Positions 1 through 10,513 of a stretch of 64,000 bases of DNA are shown here, in pieces. Position 1 is the first letter of the stretch; each line of letters starts with the position of its first letter. The notes beneath the pieces are model-generated. The model did not search any database. It was given only the letters and a program-made list of their open reading frames with translations, and was not told the DNA's origin. Position numbers and translations under genes: made by a program. Source of the DNA: Blattamonas nauphoetae (taxonomy: Eukaryota; Preaxostyla; Oxymonadida). The stretch covers positions 1 to 64,000 of the forward strand of contig JARBJD010000321.1 in NCBI GenBank assembly GCA_033064195.1. The letters run 5' to 3'.

Positions 1-1000
1 GGAGGGAGGTGCGATCGTGGAGAGCAGGGACGGATCGTGGAGAGCAGGGAGTATGATCGTGGAGAGGAGGGAGTGTGCGATCGAGGAGAGGAGGGACGAA
101 GATCGAGAGGAGGGAGGTGCGATCGTGGAGAGGGAGGGAGGTGCGATCGTGGAGAGGAGGGAGTGCGCGATCGTGAGAGGAGGGAGTGCGCGATCGTGGA
201 GAGGAGGGAGTGTGCGATCGTGGAGAGGAGGGAGTGTGCGATCGTGGAGAGGAGGGAGTGTGCGATCGTGGAGAGGAGGGAGTGTGCGATCGTGGAGAGG
301 AGGGACGGAAGATCGTGAAGAGGAGGGAGTGTGCGATCGTGGAGAGGAGGGACGGAAGATCGTGAAGAGGAGGGAGTGTGCGATCGTGGAGAGGAGGGAG
401 TGTGCGATCGTGGAGAGGAGGGAGTGTGCGATCGTGAGAGGAGGGAGTGATCGTGGAGAGGAGGGAGTGTGCGATCGTGGAGAGGAGGGAGTGTGCGATC
501 GTGGAGAGGAGGGACGGAAGATCGTGAAGAGGAGGGAGTGTGCGATCGTGGAGAGGAGGGAGTGTGCGATCGTGAAGAGCAGGGAGTGCGCGATCGTGAG
601 AGGAGGGAGTGTGCGATCGAGGAGAGGAGGGACGGAAGATCGTGAAGAGGAGGGAGTGTGCGATCGTGTAGAGCAGGGACGCGCAATCGTGGAGAGCAGG
701 GAGTGCGATCGTGGAGAGGAGGGAGTGTGCGATCGAGGAGAGGAGGGACGGAAGATCGTGGAGAGGAGGGAGTGTGCGATCGTGGAAACAAGGAGTGCGC
801 GATCGTGGAGAGGAGGGAGTGTGCGATCGAGGAGATGAGGGACGGAAGATCGTGAAGAGGAGGGACGGAAGATCGTGGAGAGGAGGGAGTGCGATCGTGG
901 AGATGAGGGACGGAAGATCGTGAAGAGGAGGGACGGAAGATCGTGAAGAGGAGGGAGTGTGCGATCGTGTAGAGCAGGGACGGGAGATCGTGGAGAGTGA
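1..1000. repeat. 23/24-bp minisatellite array
   Basis: About 40 tandem copies of a purine-rich unit of the form GATCGTGGAGAGGAGGGA followed by either GTGTGC (24 bp) or CGGAA (23 bp). The 24-bp form keeps frame, so it produces spurious 8-residue periodic reading frames (repeats of ECAIVERR in one frame). The two unit lengths are interspersed rather than in blocks, which points to repeated unequal exchange. The array runs off the left edge and ends abruptly near 1000. I see no gene in it. Confidence 0.93.
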
Positions 1001-1039
1001 AAGTTCCTGTCGGCATTCCGAGTCCACTCTGAGTGTATC

Positions 1040-2525
1040 TCACGTAGTCAGGACTACTGTGTCGAGAGTGGTTGTGAAGCGCGTCAGTGATGGCCTGTCC
1101 GGTGAAGTGAACGACAGTACCATCAGAACGAGGTGATTGGGATAAGGTGACCACTGTTGAGGGTGAGGACGCATGTTGAGAGGAATATTGAATGAGTTGA
1201 TGATTGAATCGAAGGATCGACGATGAATTCGTCGGATGTGCACTTCACTGAGAGCAGATTGTGTGTCAAGCTCTGGAAAATCGAAGATGAGGAAGCGAGA
1301 AAAGGGGTGGCGATCATCCTTCCTTCGACGGCCGATTCTGCGAATCTCTGAAGAGTCGCTGTGGCCTCGTCGAGAAGATTATACAAGATCCTGCTGGTGA
1401 TGGCGTTTTGTGTTGGATGAGGGATCAGCGTACTGTCCAGTCTGTCCTCGTCAACGATCAGGTAATTCTCGGCAATTGTCGTGGAGTCACAGTTCGTGAT
1501 TCTTGTTGCGAACAACGACGAGCACCCTGGGTTCTGGAGCACGAACTCCATCCCTTTTGAAGAGTCGATTCCTCTGAATATCACGCTGTCCAGAACGAGC
1601 CCGGAGCTGTCTGCGAGGCGCATGGCACAACTCACCTCGCCTTCAGAGGGAGGACGGCAGCAGTCCATGAAGAGTATGAGGCAGAGACTGGCTGGAAAAC
1701 CGAGCCTGAGATGGAAAGAGAGGAAGGGCCGGAGAGTGTCGCACTTCCATCAAACTGCGCTGAACACGCCATGAACAAACAGCGACTGAACGTGATGTGG
1801 TTTTGAACGATGCCGTTGATTTCTGGATGATTCTGTTGAAGGAGGCGGCAAAGGGGTGAAGGAGACGTTCGAGCAGACGAGGGATTCTCCGTTGTTGAGT
1901 CCACACACCCTGTTCCACTAAGTTGGTTCGAGCTCATTGTGTCAGGAGGCGGGAAGAGAGGAGAGATGAGTCAACTGTGAGTTGAGTCGGTACGACTTGA
2001 TTCTGTTCTGTCGAAAGTGTCCTGGGGAGAGAGGAGAGGACCAGTTCCAAGAACGAGGCTGGTGACGTGAATGAGGAGACCGGAGCAGCTGACAGAAGCT
2101 GCACTGTTTATCTCAGAGCAGGGTGGTTGGGCGGAGGAGAATTTGCGGATTGGGGAAAAGGCAATCAGTGGAAGGAGTGTCCGAAGTTCACTCGATCTGG
2201 GAACAACGTCAATGAAAGAAATTGAACATCCATCGTTCACCTCAGAACAGACAAGCATAAATGGGGAACATGCAGGATTTGAGATGATCATGCTTGACGA
2301 AATGACCACGTTGGAGTTCGAGAGTTGTCCGTTCGAAAGAAACATCCCTCGACAATCAATTATCATCCATGAAACATAAATCGAACAATTTGAGAAGATA
2401 AATATGAATTTGATCGTTTCTTCATGGTAGTTTGCTTTGTTTTTCCACGTCCGAGATTCATGTTGACGAGCTTCGTCCACCAACCATGTAGAATAGATTC
2501 TTGTTTCTTTTCCTCGAAGATTCAT
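1040..2525 (-). pseudogene. decayed 5' part of a beta-helix receptor-like surface protein gene
   Basis: Three minus-strand open stretches (2525-1971, 1937-1632, 1668-1123) in shifting frames resemble the N-terminal half of the intact receptor at 46714-52122. The clearest matches are a stretch beginning LRGKETRI here against MRGNETRI there, a following segment of the form FxxSNxSIYVSWMIIDC against FRNSSVCLWWLELDC, and LVLGTGPLLS against LILGTGPLIG, in the same order and with similar spacing. The frame changes between the stretches, and no signal peptide, transmembrane segment or kinase tail is present, so this is a truncated relic. It is inferred to have encoded an extracellular beta-helix region; nothing suggests it is now functional. 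Confidence 0.7.
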
Positions 2526-3458
2526 CGTCGTTGATGAGACTGGGTACTGATGCGCATGATATTTATCGTATTTTAAATCGAGTATGCGGTGAAATCCGTC
2601 TTGATCGCCATTTTCTCGTGTCGGCTTCTCTTCAATCGCAAGTCAGAGCAGAATGATGAAATATCGTCAGAGTCGCACTTGGTGGTTTGTTTCGGAAGTT
2701 GATCGAGAAAAAGTGAGTCATCCGCCTAATCATCGGAGGCTGGTTGTAAATTGGCTGCCCACGTTCGTTCCGCAATTCTTTGCATGAATAAGACCCGCTC
2801 AACACATCATTTCCCGTGTGTACGATGAGGGAATCTGTTTCATTCTGTGGCAGTAGCCTATTTTCGGAGAGCGGCACGTTCAGATCCTCCTTCCGTTTGG
2901 CTTCGATACAGTTCTCGATTGTGAGTGAGTCGGAGATTGTGTCAAATCTGAAGAGGTGATTGGTTCCTTCAAATCACGTTCTGACAAAGAGAAAGGCGGA
3001 GTTATGGACAGTGTCGGGAACGGGATGTCCTTGAAGTTCTCCGTGTTGTTCGGAAGAACAGAGGAGGTATGTGGTTCGGCTAATTGATGAAAATGAGTAT
3101 AGAAACAATAAAGATGCATACTGATGTTGGGAGTTTTTCCTATTTCATTTCTTTCTGTTTATTTCAGATTGTTACACGATCAAGTCATCTATGTCGGATA
3201 AATGATGAGAAACATGGGAAGAAGAGGGTAATAACAGCGGAGATACATACTGATGGAGTGATTTTTCACCAGATTAATTCGATACGATATCAATGACAAG
3301 AAGAAGAGGAGTCAATTCTGGGTCAAGTGGTTTTTCACGAATTTGGATTCAACACAGACAAAATTGATTTAGAACCCGAAAATAGAAGGGTTGAATGTAG
3401 AACGGAAGTCAAATTGCGGAATGAGAGGTCCTGAAAGAAAAGAGATGACGAAGACAAC
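2526..3458. other. no recognisable gene
   Basis: Two minus-strand open stretches of about 80 codons (2877-2632 and 3119-2880) lie end to end in different frames. They could be the upstream part of the decayed receptor at 1040-2525, but I recognise no motif in them. Nothing else is seen. Confidence 0.4.
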
Positions 3459-3479
3459 TCATCGTGGGGAAGAGGATCG

Positions 3480-3507
3480 GGACAAATCGGACATGTCCGA
3501 TTTGTCC
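3480..3507. repeat. 28-bp perfect palindrome
   Basis: The sequence reads identically on both strands around a central ACATGT, with arms containing GACAAATCGG. A further partial copy of the arm (CCGATTTGTCC) follows directly and another lies near 3590. Together with the palindrome at 3632-3655 it marks a stretch rich in the word TGTCCTC that ends just before truncated FamA copy A. Confidence 0.85.
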
Positions 3508-3631
3508 GATTTGTCCTCTTTTGAGATAAGTGCAGAAGTTGGATGAACTAATTGAGAGAAAGTTCCAGTGTGAATATAAGGTGCTTGTCCGATTTGTCCT
3601 CCTCTTTGTCCTCTCTTGGGCCGATCGTCCT

Positions 3632-3655
3632 CTAAACTCCTAATTAGGAGTTTAG
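3632..3655. repeat. 24-bp perfect palindrome
   Basis: Perfect palindrome centred on TAATTA with arms CTAAACTCC. Could form a cruciform or a strong RNA hairpin. No poly-T tract or coding end beside it supports a terminator role. Confidence 0.85.
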
Positions 3656-4005
3656 GAGACAGAGCCCCTACGGCTCGTGATTCACCACCAAACTGATTTT
3701 CACACATATTAACGCCCTTTTTAATGTCATACGATGGATATGATCGAATATTGAAGGATCAAGTCTGCTATATAGTCAGAAAATTCCATGAAAAAAGTGC
3801 GGGGTGAAGAAACTTCTTTTCAGACATTTTGAAGCATTCTCTGGCATTGAACAGGTCCGAATAGAGACAAAGAGTGTTTGAAGAACAGAGAGAAGGTGAA
3901 TTCAGATGAAATGGAGGAAAACAAAGCTGATTTTCCGAGGAGGACAGGACCCCTGTCCTCTGTCCTCAAGATTTTGTCCTTCGTCCGTCCTCTTAACATC
4001 ATAAT

Positions 4006-4593
4006 ATGTCATTCGCAGAAGGAAGCGATATCCACACCGACCTCCTTTCAACCATCGACTGGATGTTTTATCTCGTAACTCCGTCAGGTCTCGAAGAACT
4101 CGGAATTGAAGATGACGATGAACAACAAGCTGTCCGCAAGATTGTTTTTCAACAAATTGTGGTACCTTCTGAGAAGTACATTTGGCATTTGGGCGTGAAC
4201 CGCTTTTTGATCGTCGATGGTGACCAATCCCAAAAATTTATGATTGTTCTCGCCCAAATTCTCCGAACATCAACTTTTTATCAACGGACAATGGAATTTG
4301 TGCTTCATATGCCTGTCGTTCTCACGATAACGAGTGGCCTCACATTCTTCGAAAATGATCACTCAATCTGGGCTTTTCTGTGTTATATGGTCGATATCCA
4401 GCGGGAATGTAACGAAGAAAGGGAATCAAAGCAACAGCTATGGAAGACTGTGCTTCGAATGTTGAGAAAGGAGGGCATCGAAGATGCGATTGAGGAAAAG
4501 CTGCAAAACGACAAAAATGAAGACTTCGGAGAATTGACTGTTTCCTACTCGATCATATGGAACAACCTGCTCGGCATGAACATTCCGGAATAA
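4006..4593 (+). pseudogene. FamA copy A, 5'-truncated
   Basis: A 195-codon open frame aligns along its whole length with the C-terminal half of copies B, C, D and F. Shared landmarks are a Glu-Gln-Gln-Ala-Val stretch, VPSEKYIWHL, FLIVDGDQS, MEFVLHMPVVLTI, and a final SYSIIWNNLLGMN. The first half of the family protein (the VFRSLVATLK and VLISSASQ regions) is missing because homology starts at about 4010, inside the reading frame; the ATG at 4006 is therefore probably accidental, and the conserved motif that precedes intact members is absent. No family function is known to me. The frame itself is clean, so a short product cannot be excluded. Confidence 0.7.
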
Positions 4594-4800
4594 GAATAGA
4601 AACAGACAAGAACAAGCGACCATTTTGACCAATTTCTGTCTTCTTTTGGCGTCACTGTTTGTGTGTGATCGTTGTCGGCTCTGACATCACCTCATGGTTT
4701 GGCAGAATGATTCGGATTCTCTCTCTCAGTCTCCCTCGATGGTCGCCACACTCTCCTTCTCCTTCGCTACTACTCTCGCACTGCTCGTTTGTGGAAGACA
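4594..4800 (+). repeat. conserved 3' flank of FamA copies
   Basis: The ~200 bp after the stop codon recur after copies B (10514-10710), C (14950-15160), D (57320-57470) and a lone 3' fragment at 59290-59400. Shared words include AGAAACAGACA just after the stop, TTCTTTTGG, ACACTGTTTGTGTGTGATC and CATCACCTCATGG; copies A, B and C further share GATGGTCGCCACACTC or close variants. It shows that duplication units extend well past the coding region. Confidence 0.75.
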
Positions 4801-4959
4801 AGCGTCGATGAATGGATGGTGACAATTGGTGTGAGTTTGTATTGCGTGATTATTTTATGATTGTTCTCTCAAATGGTTCTCTCTTGATTGATTGTAATAA
4901 TGCGATGACTTGCCACCTCAGAATCAATCCCACATTGCCCATCGTCCTCGACTCCTCGG

Positions 4960-5705
4960 AAATTCAGAAGAACCAAAATTCTTCTTCATCCACGCCAACC
5001 CGTCCCTCGTCTGTTTCCCACTTAACAAGAGATGAAGACATTCTCGGACTTCGCAGACATTTTCTTCAAATTGTTGCCGTCAGTGATACCCCTGTGCTGT
5101 GGGAGTGATAATCCGATGAATCGCTGTTCCGCTCACTCTCTTCTCAGTCACCTTGCCTCGTTCGCTAATGGATCTTCGACAGACTCCATCCCGTCCGTTA
5201 GGGTGCTCATCTCGTCGGCTGGCCAGATCGTCACCAACACAACGATGCTCTCCCTCAAACACGTCACCCAACACTGTCCTGAACTTCTTCCTCCACATCT
5301 CACATTTCGTCAACTGAAGCCAATGGATCGTTTCGGATTTGGAACCAGCAATGCTCTCCTTCCACCCTCTTCCCCTCTCACCCTCCGCATTTTGGATCTC
5401 CCTCGCTCATCAGCTGACCCTTCCAAAGCTGATTCGGAAGGTTCGAAAGAAGTCGTTGCCCAATTCATGGCCGTTCTCGATTCCTACTCCGTCGCCACCC
5501 ACGCCCTCCCACCCCCTCTGTCTCTCCCCGCCACACTCGGAGATGATCCTTCTTCGAAAGATGATTCTTGAAGACTTGGAGGACACTCTCGAAGGAAGGC
5601 TGCTCAAACATCTCAAAGGAGATTGGGGAAGACCAGTTGTTGAACACTCGATTGGTGTGATCGGCTTGCTTTGAGTGGACGCTGGACAGTTGGCCTGATG
5701 AAGAC
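4960..5705 (+). pseudogene. decayed FamA-related gene
   Basis: Open stretches at 5032-5571 and 5339-5674 in different frames. The segment around LLSHLASFANGSS followed by VLISSAGQIVTNTTML corresponds to the FamA stretch AFLHSFALSADES then VLISSASQAITTVTME, so this is a diverged second copy lying downstream of copy A. The frame breaks and the part after 5340 is low-complexity Pro/Ser. 5543-5822 is repeated at 12683-12956. Confidence 0.55.
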
Positions 5706-5822
5706 AATGAACAGCCACGATCAGAATCGAAACTCTTCTGATTGCAGCACCTGTCTCGTCTCTGACACCACATCTTCATTCCACACCATCCACAACAGTC
5801 TCTCCCCACCCTTCATCACCAG
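5543..5822 (+). repeat. duplicated segment, copy 1 (partner 12683-12956)
   Basis: About 280 bp sharing long exact words with 12683-12956, for example GATCCTTCTTCGAAAGATGA, GATCGGCTTGCTTTGAGTGG and GTCTCTCCCCACCCTTCATC. It shows that the units containing FamA copies A and B were duplicated together with their downstream decayed genes. Confidence 0.85.
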
Positions 5823-5910
5823 AAGGCAGTTAGACAGAATTCCATGTCTGGCTGTGGAAGGAAGAAGGCAGCGAAGAAGAGAGTCGGTGACCCTCCACTC
5901 CACTCTCGCC

Positions 5911-5921
5911 CTTCCACCATG
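5911..5921. repeat. left target-site duplication of element P
   Basis: CTTCCACCATG, exactly repeated at 8425-8435 on the other side of the element. Confidence 0.9.
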
Positions 5922-5979
5922 GTTAAGTATAGGCGCAGATCCGATTTTCGCTACGCGCAGATCCATTTTTTTGGATACG

Positions 5980-7112
5980 CGCAGATCCAAATGGATACAC
6001 GCAGATCCAAAAGGATCGTTGATTAATTATTGCTAACCAGATCCAATTCATGTTTTTTTTGCTGGAATTGCTCACAATTCATTCATACTCTTCCAAACTT
6101 TTCATAAATCTGAATTGTATCAAGTCATAAAAAGAGAATGTTGATCAAACCATCAGGCCTATTTCGATTGAGGTTTGCCCCCCTTATTCTGACTCGATAT
6201 TGGGACGTTAGGCTTTCCATTTCTCACACCGACAGTTTTCTTCCTCTTCCTGCACGTGGGTTACGTCTCAGGCCGTTCCGTGTCTCATCCTGATTACTAT
6301 CCTTTTCCTCTTCAACATCAGCTCTGCTTCTGAAAATATTCACAACGATCAACGCTCTTCTCTTCCCTTCTACCGCTTTCGCATCATCAACACACATTTC
6401 TTCATCCAAATCGTCATCATCTCTCGAATGAAGAAACGACGATTTTTCTTGCTCTCGCTGGCATCAATTGCTGTATATTATTGTTCCTCGCATTAAATTT
6501 CACATATTTTTTCGATATCTCTCTCCATACAACAGTCAAATTCTGTATATCCATCACAACCACCACGATCTTCATGAGAATCCAATTTAGCGTTTAATGG
6601 GTGATATCCGTCTGAAATGATCAACAAGTGATCCAGCTAACCAGTATCTTAGTATCATTCTGACAGCTTCCCCGATACATCGCGATCGTGCTAGTTCTCA
6701 TGACACTCGTCAAGATTTCGTTCTGATATTGGCGTTTGGTTCCTCATTTCCGTGAAAATGAAACACCAGCATCATCTGATCCAATTTCTAACACGTTGCT
6801 CACTCAAAAGTCAAAAACTGCGGAAGAAATGATGATCCTCCCTCCATCATCGTTCCGTGCTCTCCATCCGGTGTATACCCGCCTATTGTCATAAATCCGA
6901 CGACCATCCCAATTAGTGGAGATAACTAGCTAAATGAACAATCCCCTTCATCGTCAGAGGAACAAGAGAATTCAAACTCTCTCTTTCTCACTCCGCGAGT
7001 CTCACCGCCTCAACAACTCGCTCCAATCATCATTCCACTCACTTCAAACACCCCACATCTTGCTCCTGTCCCGGCATCGTCATCTTCGCAACCAGCCGCG
7101 CCAAAATACCTG
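5980..7112. other. non-coding interior of element P
   Basis: AT-rich sequence with only short chance frames on both strands. No transposase motif was found. Confidence 0.6.
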
Positions 7113-7970
7113 TAGGAGCAGATGGGTCCGAAATTACCAAAACACACCAGTCCAAACCAAATGATGGAGGCGATCAGGTTCATGACCTAAAAAAAGCTGG
7201 GGAAGACGAAGGAGGAGCCAGTGTCATCCCCATCCACGTCAGAGGAAACACGATCACTCCTGTCCATACTTCGGAGCTCGTCGACGAGCTCATCAACCCT
7301 CCGATGACCCAGACCAGTCGCGGAAGGTCGATGGAGGCAGTCGTCGCCCCCTCCGCGAAGGATCTGTCGTCTGGGCAGGTGATGGTGCTGAAGCGGAAGG
7401 CGATGGCAAAGACCAACCTTGTTCAGCCATCGAACAGAAGGAGGTTCGCGCTCAACTCAACCCCAACGAAATCTCGCTCATCTCAATCGGGACAATGCAC
7501 AGAACTTCACCATCGCAGCTGACATCATCCCCATCTCACTCGAACTCCCTGTCAACGAAGTCTTCCTCTCCTTCTCTTCCTCCAACATCAGTCGCTGTGT
7601 GGGCGAAACATTCAACATCACCAATCCTGGAAACCACCCAGCCAACTTCCACTGGGAAATGGACCAGACTGCTCTCCTCGGCAACTCCTCCACAGACGCG
7701 CGAGTGGTGCAGCTCCCGCCAGCCAGCGTCATCATGCACGGCTCGTACATCAAAGAGGGCGAGGGCATCCAGACAGACTGTCTGGTCCATGTTCCTCTCG
7801 AGACCATCCTCGCCTCTCTGTCGTTCCTCTCACAGGACCCATCCCGATCGGAGGGCAGATTCTCCTCGTTGTCACCATCAACTCGTCCAGCAGAGCGTCT
7901 CCGTTGTTGCTGAAGCGCTCGAGCCAAACGTGGAGATTGGAGAGCCGCGATCAGGCCAATTCTGAAACCT
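7113..7970 (+). pseudogene. captured fragment of an ASH/HYDIN-domain (flagellar) protein gene
   Basis: Inside element P, a coding-like stretch reads as a classic ASH (MSP-like) beta-sandwich repeat: VNEVFLSF, then CVGETFNITNPGNHPANFHW at about 7600-7655, then a stretch ending GGQILLVVTINSS-like in a neighbouring frame, then VVAEALEPNVEI at 7905-7940. In HYDIN and CFAP47/65-type axonemal proteins such units close with VxxxALEPxVxL before the next repeat starts, as here. The upstream 7113-7420 is open and looks coding but is unrecognised. The reading shifts between frames near 7490 and 7860, so it is a relic rather than a working gene. Inference: an internal piece of a flagellar protein gene was captured by the transposon. 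Confidence 0.65.
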
Positions 7971-8424
7971 CTCGAACAGTTCAATCCACCACTCCATTCT
8001 TTTGAATCTGTATGATCCAATAGAAGCCGCTATACTGTCAACTTGTTCGCCTCCAATGCCGAAGGCGAAAACACTCCATAACACTTGTTCTTTGTCACTG
8101 TATTCGGGAATATTAGCATTATCATGGATCACAACCAGAAATTTCAATATTTCATCCAGAGCAGTATCTTCAAATCGCAATTTGCGACAGTCATTGTTTT
8201 GGAATCACCTTGCTCAATTTATCAACTTTTTTCAATCGATTTGTTATTCTGAAAGATGTGTGAGAGTCAATCAGTCCGTATTGAAGTTTTCTGACACAAT
8301 AACCAGCCATAAATTCGAACAGAAACAACAAAAGTTTAGATCTGCGTGTATCCATTTGGATCTGCGCGTATCCGATTTTTTGGATCTGCGCGTAGCGAAA
8401 ATCGGATCTGTGCCTATACTTAAC

Positions 8425-8435
8425 CTTCCACCATG
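8425..8435. repeat. right target-site duplication of element P
   Basis: CTTCCACCATG, identical to 5911-5921. Confidence 0.9.
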
Positions 8436-9300
8436 TTCTGCTAGCAGCTACCAATCTCTGATTGAGGATAGGCAGAGGCTGAGTGAAACAAAACATTGGC
8501 GAACTGGGAACAAACACAATCGTTAAATTGGTATTTTGGGACTAAATCTCCACCCAGAGCTGTCAGTCTTCAAAAAATCGATCCAAAACGTGAACCTTTC
8601 CTTCCTTTCGTTCTCTGCTCAGAATTATCGTTTCAGGATAAATCGTCACTTTCCTGTTTACTCGTTACCTTCGTGAAAGCGGATATCCATTCGACAATGC
8701 CATTCAAGACAGCACTGCCCAGCCTCTGAAGAGCTTCGAACAGAAAGTGAATGAACGTGATCGTGCTGTGAAGCACGTCACTCGACTCGTTCCCTCGTCA
8801 GCCGGATCGCCTTCTGGCTTTGTTGCGAGCATTGCCTCTCGATCATCGAACTCCGACTTCCTCTCCGTGATGCTCTCCTCCAAGTCCACGCAACAATTGA
8901 GTTTTAGAAGAAGGAAGACCCAGAAGTGTCCCAATGTGGAAACTGGATGATGGAATCCCTAAATTGGGAAGGTGTCGCAGACACACTGGAAGAGATGTCG
9001 ATGCACGAACAGCGACTGCGATCGCATCCAATCGTCCAGAAATGTTTGCTCTTTTGGATTCGTCGTTCTCAACTCGTCTGTCTTTGACTGTCGCCTCGTC
9101 AACTGTTCTCTCCCCAACCAATTTCTGGCGTCACTGACCGACCCATTGTGACCAGCTCTCCCTCCAATCTAAAAATGAGAGTGAATTGCACAGACACGGA
9201 ATTGTGATGAGATCCCTTCGAGATGTTTGGTTTTCATCCACTTCACCTCCCCACTCTTTGTTCGCCTCGTTTTTCATTCTCACCATACAGAACCACATGA
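8436..9300 (+). pseudogene. decayed family gene fragment
   Basis: Short coding-like stretches in changing frames: around 8750-8890 a segment with LVPSSAGSPSGFVASIAS and SDFLSVMLSS, and around 8935-9080 a segment with MMESLNWEGVADTLEEM. They look like remains of an armadillo-like lineage-specific family rather than chance frames, but no frame stays open. It sits directly upstream of FamA copy B. Confidence 0.4.
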
Positions 9301-9403
9301 ACACAATCGACGCGAGTGATGGTCTGCCATCCTTTTCGCATCAATGACGTGCTCACACGTTCTCTTTGTTCGTATTGGTCTCTTTGTTTTCTTTTTTGTG
9401 ATG

Positions 9404-9414
9404 ACCCATAACGA
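9404..9414 (+). promoter_or_regulatory. conserved upstream motif of FamA copy B
   Basis: ACCCATAACGA, 36 bp before the ATG at 9440. The same 11-mer lies 36 bp before the start of copy C and 37 bp before copy F, while surrounding bases differ. Position and conservation suggest a core promoter or initiator-like element; this is inference. Confidence 0.6.
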
Positions 9415-9439
9415 AAGTTTCTTCTCTAACTCAATCAGA

Positions 9440-10513
9440 ATGGGCAATATAATCAATAAAATAGACACTTCCTCAAGTTCTGTACACTCTGGTATCTCGT
9501 TACATAGTGCGTTCTATTCTTCAGATTGTTCTCCTTTCCTGGATTGGTCCAAAGAATAACTTGAATCTAATTCCGAAAATGCGGTTGTCTTTCGGTCTCT
9601 CGTTGCCACTTTGAAGTTCCAGCCCGCACTGGATGTCTCTTTGAAAGCGAAGGCAGTTGATTTTCTCGAGTCTGTGAAACCGTATTTCGACACATCAGCA
9701 GATGCTTTTCTCCACAGCTTTGCATTGTCAGCTGATGAATCTCTGAACACCTTCATGCAGTCCATTGTGGTGCTCATTTCTTCTGCCAGTCAGGCCATCA
9801 CCACAGTCACAATGGAGATGCTCGGAGCTCTGATCTTGTGTTGTTCCACAAAAACCCTCCTTGCCCTTGTCAAAGGTGATCTGATCCCGCAACTCGTCAT
9901 CACTCTCAATCCACTCTCTCTTCCATTTGACAATGCAGTTGATATCCACAACAACCTCATGACAACCGTCAGGAACTCGCTCTGGCTCGCAACTCCATAT
10001 TATCTCGCCATACTCGGAATTTACAATCACGATGAACAACAAGCTGTTCGCGAGACGGTTCTGAAGCAAGTTTTGGCTCCTTCGGAGCAGTATGTTTACC
10101 ATTTGTGCATCAACCACTTTTCGATCGTCGATGGGAAGCAATCTTTTGAAGTTATCCATCTATTTGTTGCCCTCCTCCGAATATCTCCTTGTCACCAACC
10201 GACAATGGAATTTGTTCTTCATATGCCAGTCTTTCTCACCATCCCAAGTTGTCTCACACTCTTCGCTAATAATTACGCAATCTGGTTTTTTCTGATTAAC
10301 ATGGTCGAGATCCAGCGAGAATTGAACGGTTCAAGGGGAGAAGTGCAGCAGATGGAGAAGACAGTGCAGCAGATGTTGAAAATGGAGGGAATCTGCGATG
10401 TGATTGAGACAAAGCTGCGAAACGACAAAACTGCACACTTTGGAGGAGAGGTTGTTTCCTACTCGATCATCTGGAACAACCAGCAGGGCATGAACCTTTC
10501 ATACCTTGGATAG
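9440..10513 (+). pseudogene. FamA copy B, full length with one in-frame stop
   Basis: From the ATG at 9440 (aligned with the starts of copies C and F and following the conserved upstream motif) the frame runs to the TAG at 10511 except for a TAA at 9557, where copy C has sense codons in a stretch of the form QNWSEDRLD. After that stop a 300-codon frame is open from 9611. The protein has no domain I recognise: an N-terminal Ser-rich leader, helical segments (VVFRSLVATLK, LDVSLKAKAV, VLISSASQAITTVT), a long shared block identical in DNA to copy C around 9840-9990, and the terminal SYSIIWNNQQGMN. A shorter product from the internal ATG at 9611 remains possible. Confidence 0.7.

Larger units (their letters stand above)
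3459..4005. other. GTCC/TCCTC-rich non-coding block, possible inserted element
   Basis: The block contains both palindromes and many copies of GTCCTC or GAGGAC in both orientations; its two ends are weakly inverted (AAGAGGATCGGGAC near 3470, and the complement of AAGAGGACGGACG near 3995). It ends where homology to the FamA family begins, so it may be an insertion that removed the 5' half of copy A. No clear target duplication was found. Confidence 0.35.
5922..8424. mobile_element. P: 2.5-kb inverted-repeat DNA transposon carrying a captured gene fragment
   Basis: The two ends are inverted copies over about 85 bp, beginning GTTAAGTATAGGC and ending GCCTATACTTAAC. Each end contains four spaced copies of the word CGCAGATCC (or GATCTGCG on the right), a subterminal repeat pattern. 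An 11-bp direct duplication CTTCCACCATG flanks the element at 5911-5921 and 8425-8435. An 11-bp duplication with long inverted ends is within the range known for Mutator-like elements, but no transposase is visible, so the superfamily is tentative. The interior holds a host-like coding relic (7113-7970), making this a Pack-type, non-autonomous element. The near-identity of the ends suggests recent insertion. Confidence 0.85.

Noticed and set aside
17-923. Several open frames with repeated ECAIVERR or RGGSVRSW
   Set aside because: They are the translation of the 24-bp satellite in different frames; no start context and no non-repeat portion.
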